Shown: piece by piece, positions 27,401 to 37,715 of the stretch
Position numbering within the stretch: position 1 is the stretch's first letter
Layout: every line of letters starts with the position of its first letter
Assembly (NCBI GenBank): GCA_963575745.1
Contig: CAUYUJ010018885.1
Location: 19,078-83,077 of the forward strand
DNA length: 64,000 nt
Reading direction: 5' to 3'
DNA from: Prorocentrum cordatum
Taxonomy: Eukaryota > Sar > Dinophyceae > Prorocentrales > Prorocentraceae
Notes under the pieces: model-generated
Databases searched by the model: none
Told to the model about the DNA's origin: nothing
What the model saw: only the letters and a program-made list of their open reading frames with translations
Program-made: the position numbers and the translations under genes

Positions 27401-29602
27401 GAGCGCCAGGCAAACGCATGCACAACACAGCAGGTGAAAGAAATGAGCATACAATCGATAATATGGTAGGCGAGATGCAATGGGGCAAAATTGGTGGAAA
27501 GAAGAAGCGATCAACGCTGCATGCCTCCTCCTCCTCCTCCTCCTCATCCTCATCATCCTGATGGGAGCAGAGGAAAGCAACCGGCGCTCCTTTGGCAGGA
27601 ACGCGGCTCCTATGGCAGGATCCCAACTCCGATCCACGCGCCTGCCAAGATGCGGGAACACGAAAACATGCTCCAGAAAAAAAAATCGACTAAAAAAGAA
27701 ACAAAAAAAAACACTCCAAAATATGCTCAGGCGAATTTTCAAAATTCGTCTGGACATATTTTTGTGTGCTGTCTTCTCTGGTACCCTCATCCTCCTCCTA
27801 TCCTCATCCGTCTCCAATCCTCATCCCTGCCAATCCCGCCCTCATCCTCCTCCTATCCTCATCCTCATCCTCCTATCCTCTTATCCTCCTCCTATCCTCA
27901 TCCTCTTCCTTCTCCTCCAACTCATGCTCCTTCTCCTCCTCAGGTTATTACTCTTCCTGCTCCGTGGTCCTCTGGCAGGAACGGGCATTCCCAGTGGTTC
28001 CAAAGTCAGGAATCGATTTTACGCGGCGCCGATCCAAACGGTCACTTGCGCGGCTTCTTCCGCCTGTGCCTACGCAGCGGTGCCTCCTCAGGGCTTAGGC
28101 GCGGCGGCGGTGGTGCTGCTCCACCTTCTCCTGCTGCGGGTGCCGTTGGCGGGGCTGTTGCTGCACCGTCTCCTGCTGCGGTTGCTGCTGGTGGGTCTGC
28201 TGCTGCGCCTGCTGCTGCTGCGGGTTATGCTGGTGCGTCTGCTGCTGCAGCTCCCCCTGCTGCTGCATCGTGCGCCTCTGCCGCGTCTGCCGCTTCGCCG
28301 TCAGCTTCAACAGGCCGCGCCAGGCCACTCGGCTCACCTGGGGTTTCGCCCTCGCTGTCGGTGCTCTCTTCCTTCGCCGCGGGGCGCTTCACTGGCAGCA
28401 TGCTTTCCAGCGCACCCGTCTTCTCCAGCTTCACCTTCACGTGGGGGATCCACCTCGGCTGAATCGTCCACGTCGCCATCTCGCAGCTCGGGCTTCGCAC
28501 CTCGTCGCTGCTTTGGTTGCTGGCGCTGCTGCTGCTGCCGTTGGCCGCTGCTGCTGCCGCAGCTTGTGCTGCTGGTCCTCCCCCTGGTGCTGCTGCTTGT
28601 GCTGCCTCCGCAGCTGCTGTGGCTGCTTCTCCCTCAGGTGCTGCTGGTGCCGCCGCGTCCCCCGTTGCTCCCTCAGCTGGTGCTGCTGGTGCCGTCGCGC
28701 CCCCTGGTGCCTCTGCTGGGGCGGCCCCTGGTTCCTCTGCTGGTGCCGTCGCGCCCCCTGGTGCCGCTGCTGCTGTGCTGCTGGGGGTGGCTCTGGTGGG
28801 AAGGGGTGTAAGGCCGCTCCTGCTGCTGCTGCGGCATCTCCCTGAAAGAGCGCTGCCGCCGCTGCTGCCCCCTCCGCGCGACGCGCAACCGTGAAGTCGC
28901 CGTCCTGTTTGTCCCTGTCCTTCTTGCGCGCCCACCACCTCGGCACGAACCCAATCGAACCTCGAACATTCCCACGACAAGACACACGATCAAACGCAGC
29001 GAGAGATCGCAACACAGGCATCGTCAACCATAAACCTCATGCGCCCCCACGTGGCCTCCTCTGCCAGGAAGCCACTAAACAAAGCAACAATTTCTGCGCC
29101 CCTTCGTGGCCTCCTCTGCCAGGAAGCCAATCAGCAAAAAGAAGCATTCATGCGCCGTTCTGTGGCCCCCTCTGCCAGGGAGCCGCCGAGGAGGCAACCG
29201 ATCAGAGAAGGAAAAGGCGCGCTGAGGAACCCACTCGTCTTTCTTCCTCTTGGATGCTCCAGTGCACTTTTTTTTTGGTGCTGGGGTCATCTTCGCTGTC
29301 CTCCATATGGAACGGGCTCTCTCTTGGCACTGGTCGGACGCGCAAACGCCATGGCCGAGGAACGTCATCTGCTTGCAATTGTAGCACCTCCTCGGCATGG
29401 CCAAAAGCCCCTGCGGCGTGTACACCCCAGGCGGACGCACATCCTCCTCCTCGCTGCTGTCCTCCTCTTCGTCCTCTTCGTCGTCCTCGCCGTCGTCGGG
29501 GCCGAACGGGCGGTCGCCCCCCTTGGTGCGCAGGCCGCCACCGCGGCCTGGGGGGCCGCCACCGCCGCCAGGCGCCACCATCATAGCCTCGGGGGGTCTC
29601 AT
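24430..29602 (-). CDS. Element 2 gene 2B, multi-exon accessory protein
   Basis: Function unknown. Readable exons in order on the minus strand: about 29602-29230 (acidic stretch, then RCYNCKQMTFLGHGVCASDQ, a C-x2-C...C-x4-C zinc-binding pattern); about 28900-28225 (Ala/Pro-rich, then ATWTIQPRWIPHVKVKLEKT); about 26560-26395 (APDEDADLDEDFGSNVKSL); about 26312-26095 (KGVKWAKMLKEGQVDENTLD); about 26020-25905 (SWRELTQKRKKTDAHHGLPR); about 25840-25690 (EIQEEKDADGVIFTTWKKKS); 25497-25370 (MDPQQALEFEKSAVKELGWD); 25320-25235 (AICDQGYVPDSLKRHLEEAW); 25144-25027; 24797-24670 (TQEAVSTMLRESAGKLKRFF); and a terminal exon ending AAAQAYVSKKKGK at about 24430. Introns are short, with GT-AG and some GA- or GC-like donors. 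It could be two genes, since the link between the 28-29 kb and 26 kb exons is not proven. The Lys-rich C-terminus suggests a nucleic-acid-binding or nuclear protein. Confidence 0.55.
24797..25028 (-). other. Intron flanked by 13-bp direct repeats
   Basis: Exons 25144-25027 and 24797-24670 of gene 2B both contain TTGCCCAGCACGT (plus-strand reading) at their junctions: 25029-25041 and 24784-24796, identical over 13 bp. The intron between holds (CT)n and a TCCTGGCACAGGA hairpin. The structure resembles an introner insertion with a target duplication. Confidence 0.6.
26844..27225. repeat. GTCGAAGTTT inverted-repeat island
   Basis: More than ten copies of GTCGAAGTTT or its complement AAACTTCGAC in both orientations within 380 bp of AT-richer DNA, inside Element 2. 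Not coding. A small nested MITE or a protein-binding cluster are alternatives. Confidence 0.8.
27718..27762. other. 45-bp imperfect palindrome
   Basis: AAAATATGCTCAGGCGAATT... centred on c27740, with 22-bp arms and about three mismatches. Preceded by an A-rich stretch (27675-27715). Lies between coding exons of Element 2. Confidence 0.8.
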
Positions 29603-29739
29603 CACTTTTCTTATCGTATTTCTCTCCCCCCGACATCCCCCCCCCTCCTCCTCCTCGTCTTGATCCTCCTCCTCTTCTTCCTCGTCTACTTCCGCTGATT
29701 TTCGTGGCTTTGTGATTGCAGATAAGGGGGCTTGCAGTG

Positions 29740-30610
29740 TATGTTTGACGAATCCCCCTAATCTCGCCGTGGAACCCTGGGACCTGCATGAGCACGTGTC
29801 ACGGGGGCCTTCCTAAGACAGGAGGGCCCAGAAACTCTCACCACAACCGCTTCCTGGCAGCGCTGCGCGAAGAGCCACGCCGCGCGCGCCAGGAGCGCCA
29901 GGGAGGCGGGCATGGCTGCGCGAGCAGCCGCGCCCGGAACACGTAGGTTGTCTCACACAGAGATGCTTGAGCCTCACAGCTGCCTCTGGAACAGCGGGCA
30001 GCACGACAACGGGGAGAGCGGTGCCTCCTCTGTCAGGAAGTACTAGGAAACGCACCCCATCCCCACCCTCCTCTGCCAGGAAGGCGCGCGCCCTCCTCGG
30101 TCAGGCATGGGCGAATGATAGGAGTGGCGCCCAACGGGATTGAACGATGGTCGGAGAAGAGTGACAGGGAAACACAATGATAGCAACAATGACAGCATAT
30201 TTGTGGTAATGAAACGAATGACGGCAAGAATTGACATGAAGATAACCATAACGGTAATAATGATAATGGCACAGATATTAACAATGGTAAGCATAATGCC
30301 CTCAAGCAATATCAATGACAAACGTGACGAGGAGAGCAGGGGGATTGGATGAGAGGGGGGCTAGGATGAGAACGAGGAATATGAGGAGCGAGTTTTGTTT
30401 TTCTGGCTTCGCCTTCTCCGTAGCCTGCGACATGGCACAGCGCCCGTTGACTCCCTCCACGCATGAGTTCCCGCTCGCTCTACGCGCCTGAGTTCTTATG
30501 CCTAATACACCGAAGAATAATTTTCGCACCTAGTACGCAGGAGAAAGCCTATCGCATCATACATTGTCTCATGGCGCGCCGAAAACATGTATCTCCTATC
30601 TGCCTCCTAC
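29740..30610. other. Inter-gene stretch of Element 2
   Basis: No exon recognised. Contains several TCCTCTGCCAGGA-type short hairpins (about 29809, 30024, 30067). From 30140 to 30350 an AT-rich, purine/pyrimidine-mixed segment (ATAACGGTAATAATGATAAT) may be promoter or spacer between genes 2A and 2B. Confidence 0.45.
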
Positions 30611-30613
30611 AGA

Positions 30614-32338
30614 TCACTTCTTGCCGTGCTCCTCGAAAAATGCCTTCTTCCTCTCGGCGCAAGCCGCGCCCGCTGCGATCTTCGCCTGCAATGGCCGTCG
30701 TATTTTGCTGGGGCGCCATGTTCGCGCGCCATGGTAAAGCATTAAATATTAATTCATGTACATATAATGTATTTTCCAATCGTTGTGGATACATGTATGT
30801 ACATTTTCAAACAAAAAAGCGCCTGCTCGTCGCTGCGGCCCTCGGCCGCCAGCTTGTTGCGCTCTGCGTGCCAGATCCTGCTGTGCTCGCGCTTCCACAT
30901 CTTCTGGACATCAACCTGGCCCCCCCCCCCCATCCGCCCACTCCGTATCAATCAACTTCCCATCCCATAGCCCTCTCCCTGCCCACCTCGTCGTGTGGCG
31001 GTGCTCCTGCGGGCTTGCCCCTCTTCGCACTCTTCTTGCCCGTGTTCACCGACTCATCCGTCTTGGTCTTAGACTTGGCCTTGCCCTTGGGCGTCGCCTT
31101 CGGCTCCTCGCCCTCCCTGGCCCGCAACGCCGCATTCTTCTGCGCGCACTTGCGCGGGTCGACTGGGGAGAACTCCAGGGCGGTCTGGAAAAGGAAATCA
31201 TCATCATCGAGGCCAGGCGCAGCCTTCTTTTTGGGCGACATCTTCTGCCTCTTGCGGGGACTCACCACCAGCACCATGGGCATGCCCTCCTCTGGCTCGG
31301 AGGCGAGGTACGAATGGAAAATGCTGAACTCGTCTTCGGGCGAAGGGCTATTCGGCGCCTGGGCGGCCGTCGGCGCCGAGCTGGCCGAGGGGCCATCCAT
31401 GCGCCAAATGCCGGAACCTGCCGCCTGCTCGGCCACCACTCGGCTGACCACCCCCATGATCTGCTTCATCTCAGGTGCCGACGCCTAGGTAGCAGCGCCG
31501 AAAACTACCGGAATCTCTTAAACTGACCGCCCCCATACCCTCCCCGAAACACCTGCCTTCCACCGCTTGGGGCGCGTGGGAAATGTTCAATCCCGCCCTG
31601 GCCTTCCTCCTCAGCACGTCCTGGGCCTTGGTGTCCAAGTACGCATCGCGATATTTCTTCCCCATGATCCTCTAGGGGGTAGCGCGCCCCCCGTCCTCTG
31701 GCAGTAAGGGGGCGCTACATGTAATTGGCGCAATTGCGCGACACATTACCTTTTGGGAGCACAAATAATGTTTGCGGCGCCCCCCAACTCTTGATGTACC
31801 AGGCAACGTGGTTGCAGAAGTGCGCGTCGTCGTTGCCCGTGAAATTCAATTTCACCTGGGGAGTTCATACTCGCTATAACACGCTACCACACATCATTGT
31901 TTAAAAAATGTTAAACCAAGCTGACCCCCGATTTCAGCTTCGCGAACACGGCCTCCCGCAACTTCGCCCTCGGGAGTACGAGGTTCGGGCAGTACTCCAC
32001 GAAGCGACCATGCATCTGCGCATAGAAAACGAGAGTGTCAACCTCGGGCGCGGTCTTCTCCGTCACCGTCGCGCGGATCTTGCGGAAGTTGTTTTGTTTT
32101 GAAATGCTGGTTTTGCCCAGTTTCTCGCTCTCCCACTCCCCCGCCATTCCTTATTCCCCCCCCGTCCCTGCCTGCCGCCCCTCCCTCAAATCAGGGGGGG
32201 GCGCCCTGTGTACTTCCAGAGGTCGTAAGACCCGTGCTCCTTCAGCGTCTTATCAAGGCAATGCCCGAGATCGCCAACGGAAGCCTCGGCGCACGACGCG
32301 CGCTGGCGCTTGTTCGCCTTCAGCGCCGACCCCAACAT
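30614..32338 (-). CDS. Element 2 gene 2A, multi-exon accessory protein
   Basis: Function unknown. Start ATG at 32338-32336. Exons: 32338-32205 (MLGSALKANKRQRASCAEAS...), 32106-31926, 31855-31750 (VKLNFTGNDDAHFCNHVAWY), about 31680-31553 (MGKKYRDAYLDTKAQDVLRR), 31484-30987, 30903 to about 30830 (KMWKREHSRIWHAERNKLAA), and a last exon ending AERKKAFFEEHGKK with TGA at 30616-30614. Intron 1 is GC-AG and in phase (GG + C gives Gly); intron 2 is GT-AG and in phase. Joins 3-4, 4-5 and 6-7 do not close with canonical sites, so splice sites are unusual or the copy carries indels. The 166-codon fifth exon is Pro/Ser/Lys-rich with SPRKRQKMSPKKKA, a likely nuclear localisation signal. First gene of the element in reading direction. 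Confidence 0.6.
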
Positions 32339-32688
32339 CGTTGATCTCTACTCGGCGCGGGGCGGTAGTGAAACCTGGGGCCAGAACAGCTGCGGCGGCG
32401 ATGCGGGTGCAATGATCGCACCAAAACATCATGGCGTGGACGCATGCAAGTACATTGGAATGATGGTATTTTCCCCTGTTTGATCTCGGGAATGATGAGG
32501 GAAGTTCAGCAACATTGTGTGGACATATACGGGCGCTGTTAAATTTTGACTTGCCGCTTTGACTACACAGTTAAAATTTTAACTACTGGTTAAACTAAAT
32601 AGTTAAATTTTAACTTAGCTTAGTTAATGTTAAACTATCCTATGTTTTAGCTATATTTAAAATTTTGACTAAGTCGATGTTAAGGGAA

Positions 32689-35600
32689 AGCCTTGGCGGG
32701 CGGGCCCCGCTTGTCGGGCGGACTAACGGGCGAATCCGCTCGGGCGGGCGGGGGGTAAAACAATGATGCGTCGTCGAATTGGCACGCGGAACCGATGGCG
32801 GGCGGGTCGAATCGCGCGGGCGGGACTAAAGTATGTTGCGTCATCGAATTGGCAAGCTAGACCCCCAGCGGGCGAGACTGGTCGGGTAGGCAGACCCAGC
32901 GGGCGAGTCGGGCCGGGCGGGCTGGGCCAGGTTGGCCGTTGACGGACGGTTCAGGTCGGGCGGGCGGGACATTCAAGTATGATGAATCATCGAGATGGCA
33001 CGCGAGAGCCCCATCGGGCGGGCCGGGTTGGACGGAAGGGACATTCAACAATGATGCGTGATCGAGTTGACAAGCGGGCCAGGCGGACCCTAACGGGCGG
33101 GTCGGGTAAAGCGGGCGGGACATCGACATGGCACGCGAGAGCCCTATCGGGCGGGTCGCGTCGGGCGGGCGGACCCTCATCGGCGGTTCGTTCCATCATC
33201 GAGTTGGAACGCGCGGGCCCAGCAGGCAGGGCCGACAAGGTCGGCAGGGCCGGCCGGTAGGATCCGGTAGCACTGGCAGGGCCGGCAGGGTCCTGCAGGG
33301 GCGCCAGGGCTGGTAGGGCCGTTACGGCCGGTGGGGCCCATAGGGCCGGTGGGGGGCGAATGCGGCCGGTAGGGCCGGTTGCGCCGGCAGGGCCAACATG
33401 GCCAGTGAGGTCGGGTCGGGCGGGCGGACATTACAGCATGGCGCGTCTTCGAGCTGGCACGCGGAAGCGCCGACGTGTGGGTCGGGTCGAGCGGGCGGGA
33501 CATTAAAGTATGATGCGTCGTTGTTAACAGACGAATCTGGTCGGCCTGGCGGGGCATCAAATCATTGCGCATCATCGAATTGACGCGCGAAGGTCCCGGC
33601 GCGCGGGTCCGGTCGGGCGGGCGGGACATTAAACAATGATGCATCATCAACGTTGGCACGTGAAAGCCCTGGCGGGTGGTTCCGGCTGGTCGGCGGGCGG
33701 GCCCAGTCGGGCGGGCAGGGCATTGAAGCATGATGCGTCATCGAGTTGGCACGCGGAAGCGATGGCGGGCGGGTCGAGTCGGGCGGGCGGGACATTCAAG
33801 TATGATGCATCATCGACTTGGCGCGCTAGGCCCCTAGCGGGCCGGACTGGTCGGTCGGGTGGGCGGACCCAGCGGGCGAGTCGGGCCGGGCGGGCTGGGC
33901 ATTAAATTCTGATGCGGCATCGAATGGGCGCGCGCAAGCCCTAGCGGGCGAGTTAGATCGGGCGGGCGGACCCTAACGGACGGGTCGGGTCGGGCGGGCG
34001 GGACATAGCGCGATGCATCATCGAGATGGCACGCGAGGGCCCTATAAGTATGATGTATACTTGTGCTTGCGAATCTGGTGGAACAGGCGAACCCTAACGG
34101 GCCGGTCGGGTCGGGCTGGCGGGTCATCAAGTCACGATGCATCATCGACTTGGCGCGCGAAGGCCCCGACGTGCAGGTCCGGTCGGGCGGTCGGGACATT
34201 AAGCAATGATGCGTCATCGAGCTGGCGCGCGAAAGCCCTGGCGGGCGGGTCCGTTTGGTCGGGCGGGCCTGGGCGGGCGGGTCCAGTCGGGCGGGCAGGG
34301 CATTAAAGCACGATGCGTCATCGAGCTGGCGCGCGGAAGCGATGACGGGCGGGTCGAGTCGGGCGGGCGGGACATTAAAGTATGATGCATCATCGAATAG
34401 GCACGCTAGACACCTAGCTGGCGGGGCTGGCTGGGTGGGCGGAGCCAACGGGCGAGTCGGGCCAGGCGGGCTGGGCATTAAATTGCGATGCGGCATCGAG
34501 CGGGCGCGCGCAAGCCCTAACGGGCTGGCCAGGCTGGGCGGGCGGACCCTAACGGACGGGCCGGGTCGGGCGGGCGGGACATTAAAGTACGATGCATCAT
34601 CGAGATGGCACGCGAGGGCCTTCTAAGTATGATGCATAATGGTGCTTGCGAATCTGGTGGAACTGGCGAACCCTAACGGACGAGTCGGGTCGGGCTGGCG
34701 GGGCATCAACGCCGAGGCCCCGACGCGCGGGTCCGGTCGGGCGGGCGGGACATTAAACAATGATGCATCATCGAGCTGGCACGCGAAAGCCCTGACGGGT
34801 GGGTCCTGTTGGTCGGGCGGACCTGAACGGGCGGGCCCAGTCGGGCGGGCAGGGCAGTAAAGCATGATGCGTCATCGAGTTGGCACGCGGAAGCGATGAC
34901 GGGCGGGTCGAGTCGGGCGGGCGGGACGTTCAAGTATGATGCATCATCGAATTGGCACGCTAGGCCCCTAGCGGGCGGGACTGGTCGGTCGGGCGGGCGG
35001 ACCCAGCGGGCGAGTCGGGCCGGGCGGGCTGGGCATTAAATTGCGACGCGGCATCGAGTGGGTGCGCGCGTTAGCCCCGACGGGCGAGCTAGATTGGGCG
35101 GGCGGGCCCTAACGGACGGGTCGGGTCGGGCGGGCGGGACATTAAAGCACGAAACATCATCGAGATGGCACGCGAGGGCCCTATAAGTATGATGCATATT
35201 TGTGCTTGCAAATCTGGTGGAACGGGGGAACCCTAACGGGCGAGTCGGGTCGGGCTGGCGGGACATCAAATCACGATGCATCATCGAGTTGGCACGCGAA
35301 GGCCCCGACGTGCAGGTCCGGTCGGGCAGGGGGGACATTAAACAATGATGCATCATCGAGCTGCCGCGCGAAAGCCCTGGCGGGTGGGTCCGGTTGGTCG
35401 GGCGGACCTGAACGGGCGGGTCCAGTCGGGCGGGCAGGGCATTAAAGCATGATGCGTCATCGAGTTGGCACGCGGAAGCGATGGTGGGCGGGTCGAGTCG
35501 GGCGGGCGGGACATTAAACCATGATGCATCATCGAATTGGCACGCTAGACACCTAGCTGGCGGGACTGGCCGGACGGGCGGACCCAGCGGGCGAGTCGGG

Positions 35601-36530
35601 CCAGGCAGGCTGGGCATTAAATTACGATGCGGCATCGAGCGGGCGCGCGCAAGCCCTACCGGGCGAGCTAGATTGGGCGGGCGGGCCCTAACGGACGGGT
35701 CGGGTCGGGCGGGCGGGACATTAAAGTACGATGCATCATCGAGATGGCACGCGAGGGCCTTATACGTCTGATGCATCATTGTGCTTGCGAATCTGGTGGA
35801 AAAGGCGAGCCCTAACGGACGAGTCGGGTCGGGCTGGCGCGGCATCAAATCATTATGCATCATCGAGGTGGCGCGCGAAGGCCCCGACGTGCGGGGCCGG
35901 TCGGGCGGGCGGGGAATTAAGCAATGATGCATCATCGAGCTGGCGCGCGAAAGCCCTGGCGGGTGGGTCCGGTTGGTCGGGCGGACCTGAACAGGCGGGC
36001 CCAGTCGGGCGGGCAGGGCATTAAAGCATGATGCGTCATCGAGTTGGCACGCGGAAGCGATGGCGCGCGGGTCGAGTCGGGCGGGCGGGACATTAAAGTA
36101 TGCTGCATCATCGAATTGGCACGCTAGACACTTAGCTGGCGGGGCTGGCCGGGCGGGCGGACCCAACGGGCGAGTCGGGCCAGGCGGGCTGGGCATTAAA
36201 TTATGATGCGGCATCGAAGGGGCGCGCGTAAGCCCTGACGGGCTAGCCAGGTTGGGCGGGCGGACCTTACCGGACGGGTCGGGTCGGGCGGGCGGGACAT
36301 ATGATGCATCATCGAGATGAAACGCGAGAGCCCTATAAGTATGATGCATCATTGTGCTTGCGAATCTGGTGGAACAAGCGAGCCCTAACGGACGAGTCGG
36401 GTCGGGCTGGCGGGACATCAAATCATGATGCGTCATCGAGTTGGTGCGCGAAGGCCCCGACGTCGGATCAGGTCGGGCGGGCGGGACATTAAACAATGAT
36501 GCATCATCGAACTGGCACGCTAGACCGGGC
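32689..36530. repeat. Satellite with 560-580-bp higher-order repeat
   Basis: Monomers of roughly 70-90 bp carry TTAAACAATGATGCATCATC followed by GAGYTGGCACGCG and GGCGGGCGGG-rich spacers. ATGATGCATCAT inside the monomer is a perfect 12-bp palindrome. A marker variant (GTGCTTGCGAATCTGGTGG) recurs at about 34063, 34642, 35202, 35781 and 36353, spacing 579, 560, 579 and 572, so about seven monomers form a higher-order unit. The first ~900 bp are more diverged and hold a short GCCGGCAGG block near 33215-33400. ORFs here are shadows. Confidence 0.92.
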
Positions 36531-36971
36531 CGAGAAGGGCGGCAGGGCCGGCGCGGCCGGCAGGGCCGGCACGGCCGGCACGGCCGGCACGGCCGCCGGC
36601 AGGGCCAGCAGGGCCGGCAGGGCCGGCCTGGCAGGACGGGCAGGACCAGCAGGGCCACCATGCAGGAGGACCGGCATCGCCGGCAGGACCGGCAACGCCG
36701 GCAGGGCCAGCAGGGGTGCAAGGCCGGCAGGACCGGCAGGGCCGGCAGGGCCGGCAAGGCCGCAGGGCCGGCAGGGCCGGCAGGGCCGGCAGGGCCGGCA
36801 GGGCCGGCAGGGCCGGCAGGGCCGGCAGGGCCGGCAGGGCCGGCAAGGCCGGCAGGGCCGGCAGGGCTTGCAGGGCCGGCAGGACCGGCAGGGCCGGCAG
36901 GGCTGGCAGGGCCGGCAGGGCCGGCAGGGCCGGCAGGGCCGGCAAGGCCGGCAAGGCCAGCAGGGCCGGCA
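36531..36971. repeat. GCCGGCAGG minisatellite (left flank of Element 1)
   Basis: About 440 bp of 9-bp GCCGGCAGG units following the satellite directly. The array is cut at 36971 by Element 1 and resumes at 47588. Confidence 0.95.
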
Positions 36972-37622
36972 CTTGGACAGTACATGCGGTTGCTAAGGTT
37001 TAGCTTATATACAACTGTTTAGTAACGCTTGGTTGTCATGTAGCAAGGCCGTGCTATGTCTTGCCAACTTTATAGTAAGCTCTGGTATATGTAGTAAACA
37101 CGTGTAAAGGTTTATGAGTTTATCTCTATATAGCTATGAAGGTTATAAGTTTGCGAAGCTTTGGCAACCCTTTAGGCGCAATGCTAACGTTCAGCTAGCA
37201 ATGTAGGGTAAGCATTGTAAGCATGCTGCGTGGTTAGGTAATGTTTGGCGATGCGCTTATCAAGAGTTAGCTACGGCAGCTAAGGCAGTTACTAAGGATA
37301 GTTAGCGCGGTTACTAAGGAGGGTTAGCGAGGTTTAGCTAAGCTTGGTAAAGTGGGTTAGTAACCTTTGTAAGCCAGATAAAGAGGGGCCCAGGAGCCCA
37401 CGAAAGAGGCGACTGTTTCGCAGTTCGCAACCTTCCCCCCCCACGCCGCTCCCCCACCCCCATCGCAACACGGGGCGGGAGGAGGAGGGGGAGGAGGAGG
37501 AGGAGAAGGAAGAAGAGGAGGAGGAGGAAGGAGGAGGAGGCCATTTGCTTCGCAAACAACGCGCGCGGTTCCACCACCCCTCGCAAGCCAAACCGTCCCG
37601 AAGGATAGCAGCTCTCATTCTC

Positions 37623-37644
37623 GCCGTAACTATTTTGGCTCAAA
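37623..37644 (+). other. Relict spliced leader 1
   Basis: Matches the dinoflagellate leader at 19 of 22 positions (GCCGTAACTATTTTGGCTCA plus AA), 72 nt before the ATG of gene A. Such genomic relics arise when a trans-spliced mRNA is reverse-transcribed and inserted. Confidence 0.92.
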
Positions 37645-37715
37645 CCAATGCCTTGGCATTTTGCCGTTCGACTGACACACTCAGCGATTCCAGCTTTCCT
37701 GGCTAGCCTTCTTGG

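Larger units (their letters stand above)
21601..32686 (-). mobile_element. Element 2: 11.1-kb DNA transposon
   Basis: Ends CCCTCAACATC (21601-21611) and GATGTTAAGGG (32676-32686) form an 11-bp terminal inverted repeat with one mismatch; similarity continues weakly for ~20 bp. A 2-bp AA flanks both ends (21599-21600, 32687-32688). Removing the element and one AA restores a normal satellite unit (GGCACGCGAA joined to AGCCTTGGCGGG, as in intact units). Subterminal AT-rich regions (about 21615-21800 and 32535-32670) carry repeated GTTAAATTTTAAC-type palindromes. Genes are on the minus strand and contain introns, and the last one is a decayed DDE-type transposase. Superfamily not assigned. Confidence 0.85.

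Noticed and set aside
32689-36530. CRISPR array
   Set aside because: Tandem satellite with higher-order structure, no uniform repeats with unique spacers, no cas genes, eukaryotic context.
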